From NCBI GenBank assembly GCA_934373235.1, contig CAKROW010000096.1:1-7658 (forward strand): 7,658 bases of DNA, given 5' to 3'. The translations under genes and the position numbers were made by a program. Numbering within the stretch: position 1 is the stretch's first letter; each line of letters starts with the position of its first letter. The stretch is from an uncultured Blautia sp. (GTDB lineage Bacteria; Bacillota; Clostridia; Lachnospirales; Lachnospiraceae). Shown in pieces: positions 1 to 6,660 of this stretch. The notes beneath the pieces were generated by a model that saw only the letters and a program-made list of their open reading frames with translations, ran no database searches and was not told where the DNA came from.

Positions 1-1
1 A

Positions 2-355
2 CTGGTGATCATGGGACCTATCGCCTTTATCCTTGATTTCTTTCTTGTATCCAAGCTTGCATTTGCATGTGCAAACCGCATGGTGGATTTCAGAAACTGT
101 CATCCTTTCAGCATGATCCTTGCCATCTCCGTTGCTTCCATTGCACTGATGTGCCCGTTAATGAGCCTTGCAGCAACCATTATTTTTAAGCATGCAGGCA
201 GTCAGTTTATCGCCGTATGGCTTCAGACAACTTTTCTGAACTTCCCCGTAGCCTTTTTCTGGCAGCTTATTTACGCGGGACCTGTTGTCCGTTTTATTTT
301 CAGACATATCTTTCCTGAGAATAAGAAAGCAAAAGAAGCTGTACCAACTATGTAA
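2..355 (+). CDS. DUF2798-family membrane protein, 3' part only
   Basis: The frame is open to the left edge and ends at a TAA, so the true start lies outside the window; the GTG at position 5 is an internal codon, not a convincing start. About 117 residues are visible. They contain the DUF2798-like stretch GPIAFILDFFLVSKLAFACA near the start, a central hydrophobic segment (ILAISVASIALMCPLMSLAA), and a C-terminal NFPVAFFWQLIYAGPVVRFIF segment. This gives about three membrane passes and a basic tail. DUF2798 proteins are small integral membrane proteins, usually with two similar halves, and have no established function. The gene converges on add and shares a bidirectional terminator with it. The family call rests on the recognisable motif spacing; the function is unknown. 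Confidence 0.75.
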   Translation: MVIMGPIAFILDFFLVSKLAFACANRMVDFRNCHPFSMILAISVASIALMCPLMSLAATIIFKHAGSQFIAVWLQTTFLNFPVAFFWQLIYAGPVVRFIFRHIFPENKKAKEAVPTM

Positions 356-363
356 TTACTGTT

Positions 364-428
364 AAAACAAAAACACGCTGCACCAGCTTTCCGGTATTTC
401 CCGGATCTGCTGATGCAGCGTATTTTTT
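364..428. terminator. Bidirectional intrinsic terminator between DUF2798 gene and add
   Basis: The arms 375-387 (ACGCTGCACCAGC) and 409-421 (GCTGATGCAGCGT) pair with a single mismatch. An inner CCGG/CCGG stem (391-394 with 401-404) extends the hairpin. On the + strand it is followed by TATTTTTTAT. On the minus strand it is followed by a T-rich tract, the complement of AAAACAAAAA at 364-373. It therefore can stop both the left-edge gene and the operon ending in add. The add stop codon (427-429) lies just outside the stem. Confidence 0.85.
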
Positions 429-1398
429 ATCTTATGATCCGAAGCAGATGATCCTTCATATCATCATCTGCAAAGGCAGTTTCCACCCCGTTTCTCATCA
501 TAAGCAGTATCTCCTCATCTGAAATGTGGTAATGCGTCTGAATAAATTCCAGTTCCCGGGTCAGCGTAGTGTTGCTCACTGTACGGTTGTCCGTATTGAT
601 ACTCACCCTGATACCCTGATCCAGAAATTCCCTCAGAGGATATTCCTTCTCATTTTTGACTGCCTTTGTCTGCAGATTGCTGATGGGACACATTTCCACA
701 CCGATCCCACGCTTTTTCACAAGTTCTTCCGTCTCAGGATTTCCTCCCATGGCAATGCCATGACCGATCCTTCCCGCCCCTGCCTCTATGGAATCCCGGA
801 TATTCTCTGCACTTCCACACTCTCCTGCATGAAGGGTAAAAGGCATACCTGTTTTTCTGACTTCTCTGAAAAGCTCCATAAACCCGGACATAGGATACAT
901 GGCTTCCGCGCCTGCAAGATCTGCCCCGCATACACCTGCTCCCAGATATTCTCTGGCAGTATGCAGCATCTTTAAGTTATCTTCCGGGCTGTGATGGCGC
1001 ATGGCACAGGTGATCAGCCCATAAGAAATCCCCAGTTCCTTTTTTGCCTTTTCCATACCGGAGAGCACTGCTTCTATAATCCGGGAACAGGAGAGTCCTT
1101 TTTCAGCAGACAGGAGGGGAGCAAAACGTACCTCCCCATAACAGATATTTTCCTCACTCATACTTCGCAGCACATCGTATCCCGCCTCAGAAAGACCCTC
1201 TCTGTCCTGAAGGCACTGGACCGGAAGATCAAATTTTTCAAGATATTCTGCCAGGCTTTCACAGGAATCGGAAACATGGATCTCCTGCAGATCCACAGAT
1301 CGTCCCAGATGTTTTTCCAGAAATCCCCTGCTGAGGGAACCATCCAGATGACAATGAAGTTCTATTTTAGGCAACGCTTTCAGTTCCTCTTTATTCAT
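427..1398 (-). CDS. add: Adenosine deaminase
   Basis: It hydrolyses adenosine (and usually deoxyadenosine) to inosine plus ammonia in cytoplasmic purine salvage. The protein has 323 residues, normal for the family. Visible signatures are the metal-binding HCHLDGS (His15, His17), the HAGE block with catalytic Glu (about 190-193), GHGIAM (212-216), CPISN (237-241) and SINTDNRTVSNTT with metal-ligand Asp270. The usual second Asp of the TDD motif is Asn here. To my knowledge TDNRTVSN is common among Firmicutes adenosine deaminases, so this does not suggest inactivity. I chose the ATG at 1398 because GGAG lies about 8 nt upstream and MNKEELKALPKIELHCHL is the usual family beginning. A longer frame from 1452 has no good ribosome binding site. 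It is the last gene of the minus-strand cluster, 69 nt after the DUF4129 gene, and ends at the shared terminator. Confidence 0.93.
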   Translation of the reverse strand: MNKEELKALPKIELHCHLDGSLSRGFLEKHLGRSVDLQEIHVSDSCESLAEYLEKFDLPVQCLQDREGLSEAGYDVLRSMSEENICYGEVRFAPLLSAEKGLSCSRIIEAVLSGMEKAKKELGISYGLITCAMRHHSPEDNLKMLHTAREYLGAGVCGADLAGAEAMYPMSGFMELFREVRKTGMPFTLHAGECGSAENIRDSIEAGAGRIGHGIAMGGNPETEELVKKRGIGVEMCPISNLQTKAVKNEKEYPLREFLDQGIRVSINTDNRTVSNTTLTRELEFIQTHYHISDEEILLMMRNGVETAFADDDMKDHLLRIIR

Positions 1399-1450
1399 GA
1401 TCAATCTCCATTTTTCTTTTTCCGTAAATCTTTCACCGAATATTGTTTCC

Positions 1451-1479
1451 ATTATATATCCATATTTTTACAGTGTATC
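1451..1479 (-). promoter_or_regulatory. Possible weak internal promoter for add
   Basis: On the minus strand a perfect TATAAT (plus positions 1451-1456) sits about 55 nt upstream of the add start. At 17-nt spacing the -35 position reads GATACA, matching TTGACA at only three of six bases, and there is no TG extension. Transcription from here would begin near 1444 and could give add some expression independent of the upstream operon. AT-rich intergenic sequence could produce this by chance. Confidence 0.3.
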
Positions 1480-2751
1480 TGCTTCTTCCCTTGTACAGCC
1501 TTCCCGGCTGTAACGTGCTTTTTCATATTTACTGTGAAGCCGTCTGTTCTCCGTCGTCTCTGCAAAACCCGCCTTTTTTTCAAGTTCCTGTGGTGTTTCA
1601 CTTCCCTGAGGAAGCCCTGTTATGGATTTTCGGATAGTCTTTTTATAATACCTCCTGATTTTGCGGTTGGGCGAAAGAAAGCCTTCTTTTTTTTCTCTTC
1701 TTCTTTCCAGCTTTTCGTTTCCGGTTCTGCTCTGATGAAGAAACAGAACCTCATCTTCCTCATTCAGGGAAAAAGCCTCCCCTGCATTCTGTACTGCCCG
1801 ATACACTCCACGCAGAACTGCCAGTGCAACCACCAGAAGGGTCAGATACATCAGCACCTGAAAAAGAACTTCCAGCCACTCCGGAATGGTTTTTCCCTCT
1901 TTCACAGACAATATTCCCGAGAGATCCATTCCCGCTGCCGGCTGCAGCATCTCCTCCTCAGGTTTTTCCCTGGAAATCTCCTTTACCTCCGGCTTATAGG
2001 CAGCAAAAGACTCTGCCAGAGGATCTTTCCCGTAAATAGCAGACGGAACCACCAGCAGAAACAAAAAGATCAAAAAAACAGAGCAAATCAGCCTTCCTGC
2101 TTTTTTCATATCTTCCACCGGAAGATTGGCTATCCTTCTGTGTTCCAGAATAAAACCTTCCAGCCCGCCTGTATAGCTGCAGAAAAAGCACACAAAAACA
2201 TCCGCAAAAAACAGATAATAAACTGTATGCCAGAAAAAAGGCTGTCTGGTCACAACCCCTGTTATATATTCTGCCACAAACCACAGCCAGTGCAGGGGGC
2301 TGGGTTCATCCAGGATCGTGGGAATTTCCCAGATTTCCGGTTCCTTCAGGGCTTCTGCACCTGTTGGCATATCCTGAGCAGCTTTTCTCAGGCGGCCTTT
2401 TTTTATACGTACATATCCCCGGATGACAAAAACAGCAATACTCAGAATTCCTGTGATCAGGGCTGCACTCCGGGGACGATTTCCTCTGTAAAGGATCTCC
2501 GCCACATAAAACAAAAGCAGTGATACAAAAGCACCTTCAGCCAGAAACAGTCCCAGCGAAGAAACCTTACGGATCATGACCCAGCTTATTCCAAGAGGCA
2601 CCATAAGCAGCAGTGCTCCCCCTGAAAAAAGCAGTGCTTCTTTCCGGGAAAGCCCCTGCACATCAGCTCCCAGTGCATAAAATCCGGCAGCCATCAGTAC
2701 AACATGTATCCAGACCATCAGATTTCGTACAGATTTCATTCTCTGCATCAT
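1468..2751 (-). CDS. Polytopic membrane protein with C-terminal DUF4129 domain
   Basis: The protein has 427 residues. Hydrophobic segments lie at about 11-30, 39-60, 67-87, 95-113, 177-193, 220-240 and 294-316, suggesting around seven membrane passes. A charged tail follows, whose last part (about 360-418) has DUF4129 hallmarks: RKIRRYYKKTIRK, then GLPQGSETPQELEKKAG, then YEKARYSRE. In related clusters this domain ends a transglutaminase-like membrane protein (YebA type), but no Cys-His-Asp transglutaminase core is visible here. The start at 2751 is set by a GGGAGGT ribosome binding site 6 nt upstream and by the 4-nt ATGA overlap with the DUF58 stop, which points to translational coupling. 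It probably acts in the membrane with the MoxR ATPase and DUF58 protein. Its biochemical role is unknown; the domain call is fairly firm. Confidence 0.8.
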   Translation of the reverse strand: MMQRMKSVRNLMVWIHVVLMAAGFYALGADVQGLSRKEALLFSGGALLLMVPLGISWVMIRKVSSLGLFLAEGAFVSLLLFYVAEILYRGNRPRSAALITGILSIAVFVIRGYVRIKKGRLRKAAQDMPTGAEALKEPEIWEIPTILDEPSPLHWLWFVAEYITGVVTRQPFFWHTVYYLFFADVFVCFFCSYTGGLEGFILEHRRIANLPVEDMKKAGRLICSVFLIFLFLLVVPSAIYGKDPLAESFAAYKPEVKEISREKPEEEMLQPAAGMDLSGILSVKEGKTIPEWLEVLFQVLMYLTLLVVALAVLRGVYRAVQNAGEAFSLNEEDEVLFLHQSRTGNEKLERRREKKEGFLSPNRKIRRYYKKTIRKSITGLPQGSETPQELEKKAGFAETTENRRLHSKYEKARYSREGCTREEADTL

Positions 2752-3872
2752 ACATGTACCTCCCAGCCCATGATCTGAAATCCTCTGCCCCTGCCTTTGG
2801 GAATTTCTTTTCCCGGAAGATAAGGCACCACCCACAGAAGCTGATTGTTACCTGAAGAAAGCTCGTTTACAGCCTGATACATTTCTTCTGTCTGGTTTTT
2901 GGAAATCAGGATATACGTACATCCTGTTCTCAGTTTTTTTATCTCCTCGCGCACAAGCTCACTTCCGCCATAAATCCACTGATCGTTTTTCAGGCAGGCA
3001 AGCTTCTGGTTCAGCCTGGCACAACGTCCTGCACCTGCCGGAAGAAATACATCCAGGGCTTCTCCTGTTTCCTGATCTTTCCCGTTACTTTTTATATGTA
3101 CTTCCATTTTTTCCTTTACAAGTCTGGTACCAAGAGACGACACAATGCGGATACTTTCCTCCGTCACTTCCTCCTCACGCAGAATATTCCGATCCTCCAT
3201 ATCCATAAGAAGTGTTACCCTGATGCTGGTAGTGGCGTCGTACTGATTGACCATCAGTTTTCCTTCTCTGGCTGAGGTCTTCCAGTTGATGCGGTTCATG
3301 GGATCTTCTCTCCGATATTCCCGTATCCCTGCAAACTCAAAGGGATCCTCATAAAGACGGTTCCTGGACATCACCATACCTGACAGTGTTCTGCAGATCA
3401 TCTGTATCCCTGTCACATCCGTCTGCCGCGGATATACATAGAGCTGTGTATGCTGAGGATATTCTTTATAAAAACTGTTCGCAAAAAGAAAGTCCCACCC
3501 GTTAACTCTGGCCTGATGTATCTCATAAAAACCTCTTTTTTCTGCTTTAAAAGAAAGTGATCTGGTAATCTGCTGATAAAACAGGAAAGAAAACATATCC
3601 CGTTTGTAGCTCTGATCCGTAACACTGGAATTCGCTTCGGATTCTTTGTCAAATCTCAGATTACGGCTCATGGCAATTCCAATTTCCAGCGCAGGAACCG
3701 GCAGCAATTTATTATTGGTCACTATCTCTTTTAAAATACCTTCCTCCCCTTCATATACCCATGAATCCTGAAAAGCCACTTTTACAGATAAGCCTTTTTC
3801 CCAGTTTTTTCTGTACACAAGTTTCTGGATTAAAAAAGCGGCCAGAAGACCTGAAAGCAATAATATCAGCAT
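2748..3872 (-). CDS. DUF58 domain protein (MoxR partner)
   Basis: The protein has 374 residues. An N-terminal hydrophobic helix (MLILLLSGLLAAFLIQKLV, about 1-19) likely anchors it in the membrane. The diagnostic DUF58 block lies at about 183-202: GIREYRREDPMNRINWKTSA followed by REGKLMVNQYD. The following stretch (IRVTLLMDME) fits the start of a von Willebrand A-like fold. DUF58 proteins are nearly always encoded beside MoxR ATPases and are thought to form a chaperone or assembly module with them; the substrate is unknown. The start at 3872 follows AGGAAGGT at 6-nt spacing, only 4 nt after the MoxR stop. A 14-residue longer frame from 3914 would overlap the MoxR gene and has less support. The stop overlaps the next gene's ATG. 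Confidence 0.88.
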   Translation of the reverse strand: MLILLLSGLLAAFLIQKLVYRKNWEKGLSVKVAFQDSWVYEGEEGILKEIVTNNKLLPVPALEIGIAMSRNLRFDKESEANSSVTDQSYKRDMFSFLFYQQITRSLSFKAEKRGFYEIHQARVNGWDFLFANSFYKEYPQHTQLYVYPRQTDVTGIQMICRTLSGMVMSRNRLYEDPFEFAGIREYRREDPMNRINWKTSAREGKLMVNQYDATTSIRVTLLMDMEDRNILREEEVTEESIRIVSSLGTRLVKEKMEVHIKSNGKDQETGEALDVFLPAGAGRCARLNQKLACLKNDQWIYGGSELVREEIKKLRTGCTYILISKNQTEEMYQAVNELSSGNNQLLWVVPYLPGKEIPKGRGRGFQIMGWEVHV

Positions 3873-3876
3873 ATGT

Positions 3877-4821
3877 CTACCTTCCTGCCCAGTTTTCCGT
3901 AGGTACAGCCACACTTTCCAGGATCTCCCGGATCACCGCCTTTGCCGCCCTGCCATCATCTGCCTGTATCTCCATACTCAGGCGGTGAGAAAGTACCGGA
4001 ACTGCCACCTCTTTAAAATCCTCCGGCACCACGTATTTTCTTCCCATAACAAGCGCATGTCCCTGGACTGCGCGAAGAAAAGCCAGGGTACCTCTCGGGC
4101 TTACTCCTGCTGCCACCTTCCCATGTGCCCGGGTAGCCTGCACCACATTTACCAGATATCTTTCCAGCTCCGGATGAATATAAACCAGTCTGCATTCTTT
4201 TTGCAGATCACATATTATCTCCTTTTCACAGATCGCACCCAGTTCTTTCAGCGGTTCCTCTGTAACAAATCGGCGGATCAGCGCCAGTTCTTCTTCGGGA
4301 TCCAGATTTTCCATGGAAAGTTTCATAAGGAAACGGTCCATCTGTGCCTCGGGAAGAGGAAAAGTTCCCAGTGTTTCCAGTGGATTCTGGGTTGCTATCA
4401 CAAGAAAAGGCTCTTCAAGCTTTCTGGTAGTTCCATCTACCGTGATCTGTTGTTCTGCCATACATTCCAGAAGACTGCTCTGGGTCTTTGGCGTTGCACG
4501 GTTGATCTCATCTGCAAGCAGGATATTACAGAATGCCGGACCTTTTGAAAAAACAAACTCTCCACTTTTTGCATCCAGATAATTTAATCCTGTTATGTCA
4601 GAGGGCAGAAGATCCGGCGTAAACTGGACCCGTCCAAATTCTCCCCTTACAGATTTTGCAAGCGCTTTTGCAAGTACAGTCTTTCCGGTTCCCGGCACAT
4701 CCTCCAGAAGAATGTGTCCACCGGCTGCCAGAGCCGTAAGAACCAGCTCAACAGTTTTTTCATTTCCAATCATCACCCTGGAAATATTTTCTTTTAATTT
4801 CTGTAAAATCCCTGTGTCCAT
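3877..4821 (-). CDS. MoxR-type AAA+ ATPase
   Basis: With the start at 4821 the protein has 314 residues, typical for MoxR ATPases. Visible motifs are Walker A in EDVPGTGKT (G44-T48), Walker B LLADEINR (101-108) followed by ATPKTQSSLLECMAEQQ, sensor 1 ATQNP (143-147), the LPEAQMDRF block, and sensor 2 region SPRG (241-244). The C-terminal lid (AAA_lid_2) follows. MoxR ATPases use ATP to remodel or activate partner proteins, often ones with von Willebrand A folds; the DUF58 product encoded next is the likely partner. The start is uncertain. ATG 4821 begins MDTGILQKLKENI, as family members do, with AGGA about 10 nt upstream. ATG 4890 and GTG 4971 are in frame and would add 23 or 50 residues of low-complexity, unfamiliar sequence. 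It is the first gene of the operon. Confidence 0.92.
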   Translation of the reverse strand: MDTGILQKLKENISRVMIGNEKTVELVLTALAAGGHILLEDVPGTGKTVLAKALAKSVRGEFGRVQFTPDLLPSDITGLNYLDAKSGEFVFSKGPAFCNILLADEINRATPKTQSSLLECMAEQQITVDGTTRKLEEPFLVIATQNPLETLGTFPLPEAQMDRFLMKLSMENLDPEEELALIRRFVTEEPLKELGAICEKEIICDLQKECRLVYIHPELERYLVNVVQATRAHGKVAAGVSPRGTLAFLRAVQGHALVMGRKYVVPEDFKEVAVPVLSHRLSMEIQADDGRAAKAVIREILESVAVPTENWAGR

Positions 4822-5063
4822 CCTGTGTTTTCCTGCTTTCTTGTATTTTAGTTTATCCGAAAGAGAACTTCCGATAGTTTTCTCCGGCATCTGCACCTGA
4901 AAATTATCCGCAACAGTTGCACCTGTCACTGCAAACCTATCCTGGCCTTCCGGTTTTCCGCAGCCTTCCACAGAAACCGACCAGGCTGAAAACGGTATTT
5001 TTTCCCCTGTGTGATCCGTTTCTGTATGGGTGAGGTCATCAGTAACTGATCTTTATGTAATCT

Positions 5064-5072
5064 ATCATACCA
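5064..5072 (-). promoter_or_regulatory. Extended -10 promoter for the MoxR operon
   Basis: On the minus strand TGGTATGAT reads as a TGn-extended -10 (TATGAT, one base from consensus). The -35 region is poor (TGCATT at 16 nt), as expected for an extended -10 promoter. Transcription would start near 5057, leaving a leader of about 235 nt before the preferred MoxR ATG at 4821. It lies directly after yitT, so the operon can be expressed separately from that gene. Confidence 0.5.
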
Positions 5073-5079
5073 TTTTTTC

Positions 5080-5103
5080 AGAGAAAATGCAGGAATTCTC
5101 CTG
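5080..5103 (-). terminator. Possible weak terminator after the YitT-family gene
   Basis: Five nucleotides past the YitT-family stop the minus strand reads CAGGA-GAAT-TCCTG (5090-5103), a 5-bp hairpin. A T-rich but interrupted tail, CATTTTCTCT, follows. The stem is short and the T run is imperfect, so some read-through into the MoxR operon is likely. Confidence 0.35.
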
Positions 5104-5107
5104 GATT

Positions 5108-5944
5108 TTATCTTAAGATCTCATCAATTGTGGATACTGTGCTAAATGAACCTTTATTTTTTGAAATAATAGATTTTATTTTCTGTAATTCAAAATAATT
5201 CACATAACAGATCAGGGTTTTGTTTTCTCCTGCGATCACCCCGGAGGAATTGATAATGGTGCAGGTTTTATTCAGTTCCTCCTTAATCTCACGGATTATG
5301 GAATCCGGATCCTTAGTTATGATAGTCACCTGCTTAAGAGCCTCAAAATGATCTGTAAAGTGGTCAATGATAGCCGTTGCCACAATGTATACCAAAAGGC
5401 TTAAAAGCGCACTGTCCCTGTCCAGCAGTACAAACACTGCTGCATAGACACAGGCATTAAATGCAATCAGAATATAAGAAATACTGTAATCCTTACCGGA
5501 ATGGTTATAGATCTTTTTGACCACAATATTGGCAAAGATCTCAGATCCGTCAATACATCCGCCGTTTCTCAGGATCAGGGAAAGTCCCACACCCAAAATA
5601 GCTCCGCCAAAGGCAACTGCAATAAAATGCTCCGTATTCAGTTCAAAGGGGATTTTTTCAAAATAGGCCAGTCCTGCTGTATACACAACAAAACCCACGA
5701 ATGTTTTTGCAAAGAAATATTTGCCGATCAGAGCGATCCCGGCAACAAGAAATGGCAGGAATACCAGCAGTACACATAGTGACAGATTACAGCCGGTTAT
5801 CTTACTTATGATGATGGCGATTCCGGCAGTGCCATAATCAATGGCATCATTGGGAAGCAAAATACATGCTACCGAAAAACTTGCCAGGATCGCCCCGGTT
5901 ATGATCATCAGATACGAAAAAAGTGTTTTGATTTTTTTGTTCAT
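5108..5944 (-). CDS. YitT family membrane protein (membrane domain plus DUF2179)
   Basis: The protein has 278 residues, the usual length of the YitT family. The first 200 residues carry about six hydrophobic segments (about 10-30, 54-74, 80-95, 107-126, 153-174, 181-195). The family's glycine-rich motif appears as RNGGCIDGSEIFA (about 126-138). Residues 205-276 form the soluble DUF2179 domain, beginning KQVTIITKDPDSIIREI and ending STVSTIDEILR. YitT proteins are inner-membrane proteins without an established substrate; a transport role is often assumed but unproven. The ATG at 5944 has a strong AAGGAGGAGG site just upstream. Transcription comes from a consensus promoter at 6053-6081 through a leader that contains a terminator hairpin, so expression is probably controlled by attenuation. 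It is a single-gene unit, separated from the MoxR operon by its own promoter and a weak terminator. Confidence 0.9.
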   Translation of the reverse strand: MNKKIKTLFSYLMIITGAILASFSVACILLPNDAIDYGTAGIAIIISKITGCNLSLCVLLVFLPFLVAGIALIGKYFFAKTFVGFVVYTAGLAYFEKIPFELNTEHFIAVAFGGAILGVGLSLILRNGGCIDGSEIFANIVVKKIYNHSGKDYSISYILIAFNACVYAAVFVLLDRDSALLSLLVYIVATAIIDHFTDHFEALKQVTIITKDPDSIIREIKEELNKTCTIINSSGVIAGENKTLICYVNYFELQKIKSIISKNKGSFSTVSTIDEILR

Positions 5945-5984
5945 TGATGCCTCCTCCTTGAAAGAATCTGCCTGTAAACAGTAA

Positions 5985-6027
5985 CAAAAAAGGCCGTTAT
6001 AATAGATTTTTCTATTGTAACAGCCTT
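5985..6027 (-). terminator. Terminator hairpin inside the yitT-type leader (candidate attenuator)
   Basis: The arms 6012-6027 and 5990-6005 pair over 16 positions with one C/A mismatch and one U-G wobble, around a 6-nt loop. On the minus strand the 3' arm runs into six U residues (5991-5986). This is a canonical intrinsic terminator. It lies between the promoter at 6053-6081 and the start codon at 5944, so RNA from that promoter would stop after about 60 nt unless termination is prevented. A hexamer, TGTTAC on the minus strand, occurs three times in the leader (near 6042, 6017 and 5981), once within the 5' arm. The same hairpin would also stop minus-strand transcripts arriving from the remnant region upstream. 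Confidence 0.75.
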
Positions 6028-6052
6028 GTTTTCCTGCTTTTGTAACAAATAT

Positions 6053-6081
6053 ATTATATTATGCTTCTTCTTAACTGTCAA
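6053..6081 (-). promoter_or_regulatory. Consensus sigma-A promoter for the YitT-family gene
   Basis: The minus strand carries a perfect TTGACA (6076-6081) and a perfect TATAAT (6053-6058) separated by exactly 17 nt. Transcription should begin near 6046, giving a leader of about 100 nt. A strong promoter followed by a terminator is the usual layout of an attenuated gene. Confidence 0.85.
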
Positions 6082-6083
6082 CC

Positions 6084-6191
6084 TTACGCCACTTTTTCAG
6101 ATATTCCCCCAGTCGCCTTATTTCCGTTCACCGCCGGCATCTGGATATCCATAAAGATCAGGTCAAATTTCCCCGGCTTCCGGACGAAACC
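6084..6191 (-). pseudogene. Remnant of a response-regulator receiver (REC) domain
   Basis: A 35-codon minus-strand frame, bounded upstream by TAA (6192-6194) and ended by TAA (6084-6086), reads KPGKFDLIFMDIQMPAVNG then NKATGGISEKVA. DLIFMDIQMP is the phosphoacceptor Asp segment of REC domains, typically DLIFMDIQMPVMNGYEATR. The intact neighbours of this motif are missing: no acidic N-terminal pair, no conserved Thr or Lys, and the sequence stops soon after. It is therefore a decayed piece of a response regulator or hybrid kinase. Its stop lies within a few bases of the -35 of the yitT-type promoter. Confidence 0.6.
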
Positions 6192-6196
6192 TTACA

Positions 6197-6412
6197 TCAC
6201 AATTTGCAGGAGTTTTTGTCATGAATGTGAACTGCTGAAAATAAATCCAACGATAAACAGCGGCACCCATACCTTCTGTAAAAGCACTGATGATCCATCA
6301 TGCTTCCTCCTTCATAAAGGTATTCAGATATGTCTTTCGGATTTCTCCATGCAACCTCTTTGTTCTCCTTAATTGCTTCAATCGTCTTTTCACTTGCAGC
6401 AAAAATCCCCAT
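6197..6412 (-). pseudogene. Unrecognised 71-codon frame, probably a gene remnant
   Basis: This minus-strand frame starts at ATG 6412 and ends at TGA 6197. Its first half (MGIFAASEKTIEAIKENKEV, then AWRNPKDISEYLYEGGS) has coding-like, charged composition. The second half (MMDHQCFYRRYGCRCLSLDL) does not, which suggests a frameshift or junction around 6302. No ribosome binding site suits ATG 6412: the nearest GGGAGG is about 24 nt away. The inner ATGATG at 6297-6302 has a strong AAGGAGG but would give only 35 residues. The EAIKENKEVAWRNP stretch is loosely reminiscent of the N-terminus of D-serine ammonia-lyases, but too little is left to name it. The REC remnant follows in another frame. Confidence 0.35.
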
Positions 6413-6474
6413 GCTCTTTATCTGCCTGATATTCCTCCCTTGACGGACTGATTACATTTCTGCGTCCAAAAAAT

Positions 6475-6591
6475 TTACAACTCTACCATATGTTCTGTAA
6501 AAAAGTATTTCGCGGCTCCAACAGCCGATGCTTCTTTCTTATACGAACAATTTTTCAAGTATGAAACATCATGCTCAAAGCCATTATATGC
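6475..6591 (-). pseudogene. 38-codon C-terminal-like protein fragment
   Basis: Between two in-frame stops (6592-6594 upstream, 6475-6477 downstream) the minus strand reads GFEHDVSYLKNCSYKKEASA followed by VGAAKYFFTEHMVEL. The composition is protein-like. The pattern of a lysine-rich stretch, then small residues (AVGAA), then an aromatic helix resembles the extreme C-terminus of ROK-family regulators or kinases, but this is weak. There is no start codon with a ribosome binding site and no upstream part of the gene, so it would be a remnant. It also overlaps the -10 of a promoter-like sequence, and may not be coding at all. Confidence 0.3.
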
Positions 6592-6611
6592 TTATTTATC
6601 CTTCTTGTAAA
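6583..6611 (-). promoter_or_regulatory. Promoter-like sequence upstream of the remnant region
   Basis: The minus strand shows TTTACA (6606-6611, five of six matches to TTGACA), then a 17-nt spacer, then a perfect TATAAT (6583-6588). Transcription would start near 6576 and run left through the broken frames toward the terminator at 5985-6027. No intact gene lies directly behind it, so it may be a leftover promoter, the promoter of a small RNA, or chance in AT-rich DNA. Confidence 0.45.
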
Positions 6612-6660
6612 GTAATGTTTCTCGGATGCACGAATAAAGGGATTGTGGCACTTTTTTAAC

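Noticed and set aside
427..1398. Asn in place of the second Asp of the TDD motif in adenosine deaminase, considered as a sign of lost activity
   Set aside because: TDNRTVSN is, to my knowledge, the normal form in many Firmicutes adenosine deaminases, and all other catalytic residues are present.
991..2523. Very long + strand open frame of 510 codons
   Set aside because: It lies opposite add and the DUF4129 gene. Its product is rich in Phe, Cys, His and Lys with no recognisable domain, and it has no convincing start site, so it is the antisense shadow of real genes.
6061..6372. + strand frame of 103 codons through the remnant region
   Set aside because: It runs antisense to the receiver remnant and the 71-codon frame, starts next to the yitT-type promoter without a ribosome binding site, and shows no motif.
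6506..6530. Hairpin CGGCT/AGCCG near a T run on the minus strand, considered as a terminator
   Set aside because: The stem is only 5 bp and the T run begins about 9 nt after it, which does not fit an intrinsic terminator.
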